From positions 1,550,001 to 1,614,000 of the forward strand of contig NZ_CP141643.1 in NCBI RefSeq assembly GCF_038452275.1: a stretch of DNA of 64,000 nt, given 5' to 3'. Origin of the DNA: Corynebacterium sp. BD556 (GTDB lineage Bacteria > Actinomycetota > Actinomycetes > Mycobacteriales > Mycobacteriaceae). The position numbers and the translations under genes were made by a program. Under the pieces are notes generated by a model that was not told where the DNA came from, did no database searches, and worked only from the letters and a program-made list of their open reading frames with translations. Below are positions 1 to 9,620 of this stretch, in pieces (within the stretch, counting starts at the first letter, position 1; each line of letters starts with the position of its first letter).

Positions 1-1772
1 ATCACCGTGATCACACCGGTGTCCTCATCAATCTCAACGGAATAACCCGCCGGCTTGACATAGTCTTGCTTGATGGCGTACTTCGTCCCCGCAGGCGGAA
101 CGATGTCATTGCCAACAGCATCCTTGCCGTAATTCGGCGCCGAGGTTGCAGGCCTACCCGGAACAACGCGCGTCAAATCATACTTCGGGTCGAAAGTTTT
201 GTTCATCGGCTCATTCGCCACGATAAGCGAATCCGCCGCCAAGGGGGCATCCCCGTAGTACAACGTGGCGCGAATAATCTCACCAGGCTGAGCATTATTC
301 GGAATCGTCAAGGTGCATTCATTCGCCTGGGCGAGAGTGGTGATGTTTTCACACACCTTCAGCTCAGCACCCGCAGAGTTCGTCCACACAATACGGTTAG
401 TAGCCTCACCTGCAGACGTCGGCAAAATACCCGTGACATCAATAAGCGCGGTCTGCCCAGGGTGAGCCGGACGATCAGTGGTATTGAAGTTCGTAATCCG
501 CAAATCAACATCCGCGTACGGAATGATAGCGAAGTTCAGGTTGTACCACATCGGGTTGGCAACAAGGTTTGCCGCCGGAACAGTCTGCGGCGTAACCCCC
601 AACTTATCGTTCGGCCGGACATACAACTGCTCAATAAACGGCGAGTACGTCTTGACAATCTTTCCTTCAGGATCGCGCACGAAACCGAACATGTAGCTCT
701 TGGTCTCATTCGTGAAGGTTGCCTCATTGAAGCGAACAGCGTAGTAGCCATCCCCCGTGGTCTTAGTCGAAACTGTCTCAGCGATATACTCCGGATGATC
801 AGTCAACAGTTCGCGAGCAGCCGCTTGCTGGTTCGGAATGGGCAAGGATTCCACCCTTGCCGCATACTCCGCAATACCCTGCGGCGTCAGATACGAAAGA
901 ACAACCTCGTAGTTCGGAGCTGCAGCATCCCTTCCGGTCTTGCTAGGCCCATCAATGCGAATATCGCGGGTATCCAACCACACAAAACCTGAAGTCGTCC
1001 CCTTCGCATTCAGGTTCACCGCAATATTAGACAGATTCCGAGTGTCAGTATCATACTTCCACTCCGATTCCGGCTTGTGCATGTAGCTAGAAACATTAGC
1101 CGGCGTCATGAAAACAGCAGTCCGCTGCATATTCTTAATAGCAGGACCACCCTTGGTCGCACCGAGCAAAGACCTAGACTCAGCATAAGAACCAGGGAAG
1201 AAACCCGGCGCCTGACGGAAAGGCTCAAGACGCACACCGTTGACAGGATCATCATAAGGATCAATCCAGATACGGAAATTCTGATCAGACTTCGCCTCGT
1301 AGATGTGCTGCCTGCCGAAGTTATCCGTCCACGGCGCCCGCAGATCAAACGCGTACGCACCAGGACCAGCCTGGCTAGTGGCAACACTCGACAAAGCGTT
1401 GGAAGTCTTCGCCTTATACAGCGGAGACACAGCACCATCAGAGTCAATCCACCGCAAGTAAACCGTCGTTCCTTCCGGAACCGGATCAGTCCACGTGGTA
1501 TTCGACGTGTTCATGTCGGTGGAATCAAGAACATACGCGCGACCGGACAGCACATGCTGCTTGATCTGCATGTTGCTCGCGCTAGAAACGTAACCGTTAG
1601 CGATTGCATCAGCATCAATAGCATCTTGAGCCGATGTCTGCGCTTGCGCAGCACCAACAAACCCAGCCTTGACCGGCGAGACAGTGGCCACGGCAGGGGC
1701 CACAAGAGCAAGCGACAACGCCGCTGCGGCGATTGTCGTACCCCGCCGAACTCCATTCTTTCGAGAATGCAT
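1..1772 (-). CDS. Repeat-rich secreted surface protein, paralog 1 (3' part beyond left edge)
   Basis: This is the N-terminal part of a large surface protein; the gene continues past the left edge. Translation begins MHSRKNGVRRG at an ATG preceded by an AGGAG ribosome site about 7 nt upstream; the in-frame ATG five codons earlier overlaps that site and is less likely. A basic start, a hydrophobic stretch and an AQA-like cleavage site near residue 44 form a signal peptide. About 500 residues of non-repetitive domain follow, then the start of the first YPDG/Rib-like repeat. It is nearly identical to the paralog at 22376-25378 over this stretch. The role is inferred to be cell-surface adhesion or interaction; no catalytic motif is visible. 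Confidence 0.85.
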   Translation of the reverse strand, partial: MHSRKNGVRRGTTIAAAALSLALVAPAVATVSPVKAGFVGAAQAQTSAQDAIDADAIANGYVSSASNMQIKQHVLSGRAYVLDSTDMNTSNTTWTDPVPEGTTVYLRWIDSDGAVSPLYKAKTSNALSSVATSQAGPGAYAFDLRAPWTDNFGRQHIYEAKSDQNFRIWIDPYDDPVNGVRLEPFRQAPGFFPGSYAESRSLLGATKGGPAIKNMQRTAVFMTPANVSSYMHKPESEWKYDTDTRNLSNIAVNLNAKGTTSGFVWLDTRDIRIDGPSKTGRDAAAPNYEVVLSYLTPQGIAEYAARVESLPIPNQQAAARELLTDHPEYIAETVSTKTTGDGYYAVRFNEATFTNETKSYMFGFVRDPEGKIVKTYSPFIEQLYVRPNDKLGVTPQTVPAANLVANPMWYNLNFAIIPYADVDLRITNFNTTDRPAHPGQTALIDVTGILPTSAGEATNRIVWTNSAGAELKVCENITTLAQANECTLTIPNNAQPGEIIRATLYYGDAPLAADSLIVANEPMNKTFDPKYDLTRVVPGRPATSAPNYGKDAVGNDIVPPAGTKYAIKQDYVKPAGYSVEIDEDTGVITV

Positions 1773-1975
1773 CGAGGATCTCCTCATTTAAGAGACGAAT
1801 ATTTCAAGAACGAAGTACACAAGTCCGCAGAATTGCCCACGGAATCAAAAACATCCGCCCGCAAGTCACACAACAACCTACATACAGCAGGAAAATTGCA
1901 TACCGGATTGATAACTTCCGAACCTGAACTTAAGTTAGAACCCAGCAAATAGCAACTAAAATGTAATTTTCTTAT
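1773..1975 (-). promoter_or_regulatory. Conserved 5' leader of surface-protein gene 1
   Basis: The roughly 200 bases upstream of the start codon are almost identical to those before the gene at 25378 and similar to those before the gene at 21284, and identity ends abruptly near 1975. The stretch must hold the promoter and untranslated leader, but I could not fix a -35/-10 pair with confidence. Confidence 0.5.
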
Positions 1976-2407
1976 ATAAGCCAACAACCCAATCCCGTGA
2001 TATACACAGCAAACACGCATCCCCCACACGGGCACCGAGATGACCCGGGTTTGTTGCGGTTGAGGAAATGAGAGAGTCTGGAACGCACCTTAGCAATTTG
2101 CGAAGAATGCGAAGGAATAGGTGGTCCGACTTGATAAGGTCCGCGACTTGGCGGAAGGTCATTTCCACACAGCAAGTGTGCAAGATTGCGGTGTCGAAAC
2201 TTGGAGCTTTGCAACACACTGCCCGGCAATGGGGCCGGCAGCTCGACAGGAAGAACGCTACATTGAACGGATATTACGAAACTGAGCAACGGAAAAATAC
2301 CAAGCTGCGTCGTGAACATCAATGAGTTTGGACTGGGCTGCGTTTTTCGGGCCACTTGACTTGAGTGTCTTTCAGGATTGCCCCGCTGTGGGGTAGGAAG
2401 ATGGTCA

Positions 2408-2692
2408 ATGATGAAGAAGTTTAAGAAACACACCCCGGAACAGATTGTGGTCAAGCTCGAGAAAGCTACCAAGCTCAAGGCGGAAGGTAAGACCAACGCC
2501 GATGTGGCTCGTCAGCTACAGATCAGTGAGGCAACTCTTGCTCGGTGGTCGAAGACGTACGGGCAGATGGACCGAACTCAAGCCAGGGAGCTTAAAGCGC
2601 TGCGTGATGAAAACGCCAAGCTCAAGAAGTTGTTGGGCGAAGCCGAGTTGGAGAAGGCTGCGCTCAAGGAGTTGGCTGAGGGAAACTTCTAA
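2408..2692 (+). CDS. IS3-D OrfA (helix-turn-helix protein)
   Basis: This small protein starts MMKKFKKHTPEQIV after a GGTAGGAAG ribosome site. It has an N-terminal helix-turn-helix (ADVARQLQISEATLARW) and a leucine-rich coiled coil near the C-terminus (ELKALRDENAKLKKLL), the usual architecture of an IS3 OrfA that binds the element ends. It overlaps the start of the orfB frame, as expected for frameshifted OrfAB production. Confidence 0.85.
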   Translation: MMKKFKKHTPEQIVVKLEKATKLKAEGKTNADVARQLQISEATLARWSKTYGQMDRTQARELKALRDENAKLKKLLGEAELEKAALKELAEGNF

Positions 2693-2736
2693 ACCCCACG
2701 AGGCGCTATGACGCTGTCGGTCACCTCATCGAGGCG

Positions 2737-3546
2737 ATGGGTCTATCCCAGCGTCGGGCGTGCCTGATTGTGGGGGTTTCTCGAAGCTCATTTCAACGGT
2801 CCCAGCAGTTAGCTAAGAATCCGGCGACGACTGATAAATACGCCGACCTGCGGCTCTGGCTTAACGCCTGGTCGGCTAGCTTTCCCCGGTGGGGCTATCG
2901 GAGGGCCTGGGTTAAAGCCCGTGACGAAGGCTTTGACGTCGGCCGTGATGCTGTTCGCCGCTTATGGCGCCAAGAAGGACTAAGGGTAATGCCACGAAAG
3001 AAGGCAAAACCGAAGAACCTCAACGATCCGACCCCGCGAGTCGAGCCAGCGACATGCCCGGATGATGTGTGGGCTCTGGATTTCCAGTTTGACTCCGACT
3101 ACTACGGACACGCCTTCAAGGTCTGCAACGTTATTGATGAGTTCACCCGTGAACATATTGGGTTTATCGTTGACTGCCGCATCGATGCCTCAACGGTCAC
3201 TGAATTGCTCGATGTCATCACCCTGACCCGTGGTAGGCGGCCTCGGGTGCTGCGGATGGATAACGGGCCTGAATTCATCAGTGCCGCGTTGGAAAAGTGG
3301 GCGAAGGAAGAAGACACGATTCGGTCGTTCATTCCGCCTGGACAGCCGTGGCATAACGGGTTTGTGGAATCCCTTCACAATCGGATGCGCGATGAACTTT
3401 TCGAACAGGAATGCTTCCTCGACGTTGCCCACGCGCGTCACTGTGTGGGCCTATGGTCGGACCGGTACAATACGTACCATCCTCACTCGGCGCTAGGATT
3501 CATCGCCCCAGAGGAATACAAGAAACAATGGTTACAAGCCGCTTAA
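2737..3546 (+). CDS. IS3-D OrfB transposase (DDE/rve integrase core)
   Basis: The catalytic acidic residues appear in WALDFQFD, VLRMDNGPEF and HNGFVESLHN, the DDE signature of IS3 transposases. The frame stays open upstream of the first ATG at 2737 (codons for NPTRRYDAVGHL), so the natural product is probably an OrfA-OrfB fusion made by a -1 frameshift near 2680-2695. Length and domains are complete and nothing looks broken. Confidence 0.88.
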   Translation: MGLSQRRACLIVGVSRSSFQRSQQLAKNPATTDKYADLRLWLNAWSASFPRWGYRRAWVKARDEGFDVGRDAVRRLWRQEGLRVMPRKKAKPKNLNDPTPRVEPATCPDDVWALDFQFDSDYYGHAFKVCNVIDEFTREHIGFIVDCRIDASTVTELLDVITLTRGRRPRVLRMDNGPEFISAALEKWAKEEDTIRSFIPPGQPWHNGFVESLHNRMRDELFEQECFLDVAHARHCVGLWSDRYNTYHPHSALGFIAPEEYKKQWLQAA

Positions 3547-4251
3547 GTCACCTGGCCCTAAAAACCAGACCACTCCAAGTTGGCGAAGGCTGCGCCGGCG
3601 TTTCTGCACCAAAGCTTAACGCCCAACGCCGGATACAATCTAGTTCACCGATAAGTATTGGAGTCGTTTCACTGTCAAGTTCAACTGCAAGGCATCAAAC
3701 ACCCACCGCATTGGCAGTTTCATCACTTCCCGTTGAATCCGTCCCTGAAACGCCCGCGGCTTAGAAGCACGCAGCCGTCGCAACGCTGCTTCAGTGGCGC
3801 GCATCACCGAAGGCCACGAAGCAATCTTCGGTACCTACGAAATCTGCAGAAAGTGGCTCACTCTGGGCCGCAAGGGAATCAACATCAGTTGTAAGCACAC
3901 CACACGCCCCGATGCACTTTGCTGGAAAAGCAGCAAAAAGCCGGTCACCTGTGACAACTTACAGGCCAAAAGGGGCCGAATACTCACCCAGATTTCATAA
4001 GCTGTGAATTTCGAGGATCTCAGCCGAGTCGATAATGGACGCCTGACATTACCAATGTCCGCTCCCATAAAGCGACGTTTGAATAGGCCACGTGGTACAA
4101 CGATTCATCGCTTCACCATAGTCCGGACTACCGTAAACCGACTGAAGCCGAGAAAACCCTTTGGCCGGTAGCCCTGACCACAAGACCATGAAAACCGCGT
4201 CAATCGGCGAAAACAATACTTGAAGCAGTTAACACAGCTTTTTGCGCGTTA

Positions 4252-4300
4252 AAAGCGCTTAGACCCCGCCTTCCTGTCGAAGGCGGGGTCTAAGCGCTTT
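4252..4300 (-). terminator. Strong hairpin terminator downstream of surface-protein gene 2
   Basis: A perfect 22-bp stem (4252-4273 with 4279-4300) encloses a 5-nt loop and is followed on the minus strand by TTTT. It lies about 60 bp downstream of the stop codon. The same hairpin stands after the paralog at 16113 and, with changes, after the one at 22376. Confidence 0.85.
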
Positions 4301-4863
4301 AGGTTGAAAAGCTACTGCCTTTCAACACTGGCTCCTCATTCCAACCGGAATCAGTCCCTAGGAAGATCCCAACGAGGAAGAACCACCGTTGGTATTACCC
4401 TCACCAGACCCCAAGTTGTTCTCAGAGGAAATCTTATCAATCCCCTCCTGCGAAGAACCACCAATCACATCCAAGGACGATCCAGCCTGCTGATTATTAT
4501 CCGAAGAACCAAGACCACCCGGAGTACACGCATCCGCGATAACGAGGCCAACAAGCACCACAGCACTGATCGCCGCGAGGCTACCAATCGCCTGCGAAAG
4601 GTTCAGACCAAACTTACGCAACTCGTTGTCGATCTGCTCAGCCTGCGCAGCAAGAGCCGGATCAAACAGACCCAAACGCTGCTGAATCATCGCGTTGAAA
4701 TCCGCAAGCTGCGAGTTGATCTGATCCGTGATCGGGGCCAGACCCGGAATCTGCATCTCCGAAGCAATCGCAAGCGGAATCAAGCCCAGCAACGGAAGAC
4801 CAAAACCAAGGCTCGTAGCGATACAACGGCCAAGCTGATCCTCATCCAAGCTAGAGCCCTTAG

Positions 4864-5851
4864 TCGGCTCAACGATCGTCACGGTAACCGTGTCAATGAC
4901 CTTATCGTCTTTGTCCCTGACCACAATGACAATCTTGTCGCCCGGCTTAGCACCCTGTGACGGAGTGACAACCAAGCTGCCATTGCCGTCAAGCACAGCC
5001 GTACCCGGACCAGTGGTCACAACAGTCGTTCCTTCCGGAACCTTACCGCCCACGTTCGGAATCGTCACCGGCTGATCCGGAGTAGTGGAAGTGTCATTCC
5101 AATTCGGGTCCTGCGCAGGTGCAACGATCGTCACCGTAACCGTGTCGATGATCTTATCGTCATTGCCCCTAACCACAATGACAATCTTGTCGCCCGGCTT
5201 AGCAGCCCCCGACGGAGTGACAACCAAGCTGCCATTGCCGTCAAGCACAGCCGTACCCGGACCAGTGGCCACAACAGTCGTTCCTTCCGGAACCTTACCG
5301 CCCACGTTCGGAATCGTCACCGGCCGATCCGGAGTAGTGGAAGTGTCATTCCAATCCGGAGCCTGCGCAGGCTCAACGATCGTCACGGTAACCGTGTCAA
5401 TGACCTTATCGTCATTGTCCCTAACCACAATGACAATCTTGTCGCCCGGCTTAGCACCCTGTGACGGAGTGACAACCAAGCTGCCATTGCCGTCAAGCAC
5501 AGCCGTACCCGGACCAGTGGTCACAGTAGTCGTTCCTTCCGGAACCTTACCGCCCACGTTCGGAATCGTCACCGGCCGATCCGGAGTAGTGGAAGTGTCA
5601 TTCCAATCCGGAGCCTGCGCAGGTGCAACGATCGTCACGGTAACCGTGTCGAGCTCCCTGCCGTTCTTGTTGTTAACCACAATGACAATCTTGTCGCCCG
5701 GCTTAGCCTCCCCCGACGGAGTGACAACCAAGCTGCCATCTCCCTCTAGGCGTGCACTGCCCGGACCAGTGGTCGCAACAGTCGAGCCTTCCGGAACCTT
5801 AGCGCCCACGTTCGGAAGCGTCACCGGCCGATCCGGGGTAGTGGAAGTGTC
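4864..5851 (-). repeat. 84-residue (252-bp) PNVG repeats in surface protein 2
   Basis: Four tandem units each run from a DTSTTPD segment through PNVGGKVPEGT, PGTAVLDGNGSLVVTPS and GDKIVIVV to DTVTVTIV. The period is 252 bp, measured between successive copies at 4971, 5223 and 5475. The unit furthest upstream is a variant (PNVGAKVPEGST). Confidence 0.85.
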
Positions 5852-7130
5852 CTCCCAATTCGGCTTGCCAGGAACACTATCCGGATCCTTCGGGTTCGAA
5901 CCCGCATCGATTTCTTCGCCGTCCGGGTAGCCATCATTGTCATCGTCCGGATCCGTGACATCAGGGTCACCATCACCATCAGTATCCAACTGGAACGGCG
6001 CATCAGTGTTATCCACCGAATTATCCGAATACGTCACCACAACCGGAACATCGAACTGCTCAATGGTGTCCTTATCCAAAGACTGCGGAGCCATCACCGT
6101 GATCACACCGGTGTTCTCATCAATCTCAACGGAATAACCCGCCGGCTTGACATAGCCTTGCTTGATGGCGTACTTCGCACCTTGAGGCGCTGCAACATCA
6201 TTACCGGCCTTGTTCTTAAACTTCGGCGCCGAGGTTGCAGGCGTACCCGGAACAACAAGCGTCAAATCATACGTCGGGTCGTAGTACGCAGACTGGTCCG
6301 GATCCTTCGGGTTCGTACCCGCATCAATCTCGTCCCCATCCGGAACACCATCATTGTCATCATCCGGATCCGTGACATCAGGGTCACCATCACCATCAGT
6401 ATCCAACTGGAACGGCGCATCAGTGTTATCCACCGAATTATCCGAATACGTCACCACAACCGGAACATCGAACTGCTCAATGGTGTCCTTATCCAAAGAC
6501 TGCGGAGCCATCACCGTGATCACACCGGTGTTCTCATCAATCTCAACGGAATAACCCGCCGGCTTGACATAGCCTTCCTTGATGGCGTACTTCGCACCTT
6601 CAGGCGCTGCAACATCATTACCGGCCTTGTTCTTAAACTTCGGCGCCGAGGTTGCAGGCGTACCCGGAACAACAAGCGTCAAATCATACGTCGGGTCGTA
6701 GTACGCAGACTGGTCCGGATCCTTCGGGTTCGTACCCGCATCAATCTCGTCCCCATCCGGAACACCATCATTGTCATCATCCGGATCCGTGACATCTGGG
6801 TCATCATCACCATCAGTATCCAACTGGAACGGCGCATCAGTGTTATCCACCGAATTATCCGAATACGTCACCACAACCGGAACATCGAACTGCTCAATGG
6901 TGTCCTTATCCAAAGACTGCGGAGCCATCACCGTGATCACACCGGTGTTCTCATCAATCTCAACGGAATAACCCGCCGGCTTGACATAGTCTTGCTTGAT
7001 GGCGTACTTCGTCCCCGCAGGCGGAACGATGTCATTGCCAACAGCATCCTTGCCGTAATTCGGCGCCGAGGTTGCAGGCCTACCCGGAACAACGCGCGTC
7101 AAATCATACTTCGGGTCGAAAGTTTTGTTC
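5852..7130 (-). repeat. 139-residue (417-bp) YPDG/Rib-like plus acidic repeats in surface protein 2
   Basis: Three units of 417 bp (equivalent points near 5982, 6399 and 6816) each encode a beta-sandwich-like YPDG/Rib domain (PVVVTYSDNSVD) followed by a DxDxDG-rich segment resembling thrombospondin type 3 calcium-binding repeats. Units are almost identical at the DNA level, which invites recombination and copy-number change. Confidence 0.85.
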
Positions 7131-7841
7131 ATCGGCTCATTCGCCACGATAAGCGAATCCGCCGCCAAGGGGGCATCCCCGTAGTACAACGTGGCGCGAA
7201 TAATCTCACCAGGCTGAGCATTATTCGGAATCGTCAAGGTGCATTCATTCGCCTGGGCGAGAGTGGTGATGTTTTCACACACCTTCAGCTCAGCACCCGC
7301 AGAGTTCGTCCACACAATACGGTTAGTAGCCTCACCTGCAGACGGCGGCAAAATACCCGTGACATCAATAAGCGCGGTCTGCCCAGGGTGAGCCGGACGA
7401 TCAGTGGTATTGAAGTTCGTAATCCGCAAATCAACATCCGCGTACGGAATGATAGCGAAGTTCAGGTTGTACCACATCGGGTTGGCAACAAGGTTTGCCG
7501 CCGGAACAGTCTGCGGCGTAACCCCCAACTTATCGTTCGGCCGGACATACAACTGCTCAATAAACGGCGAGTACGTCTTGACAATCCTTCCTTCAGGATC
7601 GCGCACGAAACCGAACATGTAGCTCTTGGTCTCATTCGTGAAGGTTGCCTCATTGAAGCGAACAGCGTAGTAGCCATCCCCCGTGGTCTTAGTCGAAACT
7701 GTCTCAGCGATATACTCCGGATGATCAGTCAACAGTTCGCGAGCAGCCGCTTGCTGGTTCGGAATGGGCAAGGATTCCACCCTTGCCGCATACTCCGCAA
7801 TACCCTGCGGCGTCAGATACGAAAGAACAACCTCGTAGTTC

Positions 7842-9282
7842 GAGAGTGTCCGATAGTTTGTGTGCGGGGGTTTGGTTTACAAGTACTCCGCGAATCGGTT
7901 GGGGTATGCCACAGCTAGTTGGTTGATGGCTTGCTTCCAGCCATTGGCCTTTGCTCCTTCAACATACCCGTTGCACTCAACGGCGCGCTTGGCTTGCTTC
8001 GCGCGTTTGGCAGCGCGTTTGTCTTCGATGTTGCAAATCATCAGCCAAAGCGTCTTCACAGCCGCTGTATCGTTCGGGAACTGGCCCCGATTCCGGGTAG
8101 CTTTGCGCAGCTCAGCGTTAAGTGACTCGATCGAATTCGTGGTGTACAACACCTTGCGCGCTGCTGGCGGGAACTGCAAAAACGGCACGAACCGTTCCCA
8201 CGCATCACGCCACACCTTCACCGACTGCGGGTATTTCTGGCCAAGCTCAGAGGTTTCGAACGCATCTAAGCTGGCACGGGCGGTATCTTCGTTTGCGGCC
8301 GTGTAGATCGCACGTAACGCGCTGGAGACAGCTTTTCGGTCCTGATAGGACACCCACCGGTTCGCCGCCCGGATCAGGTGCACGATGCAGGTCTGCACCA
8401 TCGAATTCGGCCAGGTCGCCTCCACGGCTTCCGCTAAGCCTTTAAGCCCATCACAGCAGACGATGAAGACATCCTGGACGCCACGGTTGGCCAGATCTGC
8501 GCACACCGATGCCCACAAGGCGGCGCCTTCATTATCAGCAATCCACAAACCCAGGATGCGCTTGATACCGTCGATGTCGATGCCCACCGCCATGTAGCAC
8601 GCCTTGTTGACTACACGGTGGCCATCGCGGATCTTCACGCGTAGCGCATCAAGGAAGATTACTGGGTAAAACTCGTCGAGCTGACGGTTCTGCCAGATCA
8701 TGACCTCGTCTAAGACTGCATCGGTAATGGTGCTGATCGTATCCGGGCTCATATCCACCCCCAGGGTGGACCCAAGATGGTGCTGAATATCACGCACTGT
8801 CATCCCACCGGCGTACAGCGAGATGATCATGTCATCGAGCTCTGTCAGCCGGCGTGCGCCCTTGGGCACCATCTGGGGCGTAAACGTGCCGCAACGATCC
8901 CTGGGTACAGTCACTTCCAACGTGCCGTAACCAGAGTTAACCGTCTTGGTGTACGACCCGTTGCGGTGGTTACCACCCTGTGTTGGTTCAACCTGGGCCT
9001 TCATCTTCCGGTCGGAATGACGGTAGCCCAAATGGGCATCCATTTCCGCCTGCAGACCAGCGTTAATCGACGCCTGCAACAGACCTTTGACCAGGTCACT
9101 GGCGTCACCGGTGGACGTCGACAACTCGCCAATCAGCTTGGCGAGCTCAGGATTTTCCATCAGCTTCTCGCTGATCTCGTTGATCTTGTCCTGGTCATGG
9201 TTTTTCTTCGTTGTCACCGTTGTCATTATCGGTGAAACTCCTTCTGTATCAGAGCCTCACACACAAACTTCCTGACACCCTC
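7842..9282 (-). mobile_element. IS256 family element, copy 1
   Basis: The 1441-bp element has imperfect ends GAGAGTGTCCGATAG and GAGGGTGTCAGGAAG. Its length equals that of the copy at 56191-57631, but here the flanks (CGTAGTTC and TCTCAAGT) are not duplicated, unlike the clean 8-bp duplication there. The junction therefore arose with, or later suffered, a deletion or recombination. The left side truncates surface gene 2. Confidence 0.92.
7877..9226 (-). CDS. IS256 family transposase (mutator type)
   Basis: The 449-residue protein has the full mutator-family layout. Catalytic acidic residues sit in VIFLDALRVKI, IVCCDGLKGL and NSIESLNAEL, with the CxxH-type motif QTCIVHLIR between the second and third. 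It starts MTTVTTKKN. It looks intact and is identical, as far as read, to the copy at 56226-57575. Confidence 0.95.
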   Translation of the reverse strand: MTTVTTKKNHDQDKINEISEKLMENPELAKLIGELSTSTGDASDLVKGLLQASINAGLQAEMDAHLGYRHSDRKMKAQVEPTQGGNHRNGSYTKTVNSGYGTLEVTVPRDRCGTFTPQMVPKGARRLTELDDMIISLYAGGMTVRDIQHHLGSTLGVDMSPDTISTITDAVLDEVMIWQNRQLDEFYPVIFLDALRVKIRDGHRVVNKACYMAVGIDIDGIKRILGLWIADNEGAALWASVCADLANRGVQDVFIVCCDGLKGLAEAVEATWPNSMVQTCIVHLIRAANRWVSYQDRKAVSSALRAIYTAANEDTARASLDAFETSELGQKYPQSVKVWRDAWERFVPFLQFPPAARKVLYTTNSIESLNAELRKATRNRGQFPNDTAAVKTLWLMICNIEDKRAAKRAKQAKRAVECNGYVEGAKANGWKQAINQLAVAYPNRFAEYL

Positions 9283-9550
9283 TCTCAAGTTCTCTACCAT
9301 CGTAAAATGGTCACCGCCTCATCTTCAGATTCGCTCATCCAGCGAATCTTCGACATGATTTATCTTTGATATTTCCTATATTTCCGACTCAAAACCCCTT
9401 CTCAGGCCAGCATTCGCTGAGCTGCTATCGGATCTAACGCGCAAGGTACGGCGAATTTCAATCAAACCTTTGCATTTGCTTCGGCAAAGCACGATTGAGA
9501 CCGGAGCTCTTACACGACGGAGCACAGCAGCTATCGAAATCACTACTTGC
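9283..9550. other. Residual intergenic DNA between IS256 copy 1 and IS21 copy 1
   Basis: No convincing gene is present. At 9327-9349 a perfect 9-bp stem with a 5-nt loop (AGATTCGCT/AGCGAATCT) is visible, without a clear T-run. Across the IS21 insertion this DNA is the continuation of 15736 onward. Confidence 0.5.
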
Positions 9551-9620
9551 TGTCAGCGCTCTTTGAAAAGTAGCCCAAAACGCTCCTCGAAAAGTAGCCC
9601 ACCCGGAAAAGATTGGATGG

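Larger units (their letters stand above)
2329..3577 (+). mobile_element. IS3-D, IS3 family element
   Basis: Imperfect terminal inverted repeats run TGGACTGGGCTG at the left and TGGAGTGGTCTG read inward from the right. The direct repeat AGTT flanks both sides (2325-2328 and 3578-3581). A 4-bp duplication suits the IS407-like branch of IS3. It carries orfA and orfB, lies inside an older IS relic, and is the only copy in the window. Confidence 0.85.
2039..4110 (+). pseudogene. Decayed IS3-family relic (related to IS3-B), split by IS3-D
   Basis: Translation in shifting frames gives recognisable but degenerate pieces of the IS3-B proteins. At 2090-2328 there is an OrfA-like stretch (VVRL, HTARQW, LRRE). 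From 3578 it continues as NELAKAAPAF and then RFTVKF, GSFITSR and ARGLEAR, which correspond to NELLKAASAF, RFTVEF, GGFITSR and ARGLSAR in the intact element at 11551-12857. Several stops and frameshifts are present, and similarity fades near 4110. Joining the two halves across the 4-bp duplication at 2325-2328/3578-3581 restores a continuous frame, so the relic was already there when IS3-D inserted. Confidence 0.75.
4358..7841 (-). pseudogene. Repeat-rich surface protein, paralog 2, N-terminus removed at an IS256 junction
   Basis: The reading frame is open from the IS256 junction at 7841 (NYEVVLSYLTPQG) to the stop at 4358. Compared with the intact paralogs it lacks about the first 290 residues, including the signal peptide and the leader. 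It keeps part of the N-terminal domain, then three 139-residue YPDG/Rib-like units each ending in a thrombospondin-3-like acidic segment (DTDGDGDPDVTDPDDDNDG), then four 84-residue PNVG/KVPEGT units. The C-terminus has two hydrophobic segments and a Gly/Ser/Asn-rich tail. Without a signal peptide it should not be exported. The missing 5' part is not on the other side of the IS. Confidence 0.85.

Noticed and set aside
5852..7130. Regularly spaced repeats resembling a CRISPR array
   Set aside because: The period is 417 bp, the units are coding and nearly identical throughout, with no unique spacers.
6158..7918. Long plus-strand frames rich in Arg/Ile (MLDGVLRTLRRCN...) opposite the surface proteins, also at 66-992, 17637-18335, 18744-20282 and 23672-24598
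   Set aside because: They mirror the codon pattern of the real minus-strand genes, repeat with the 417-bp unit, and have no ribosome sites.
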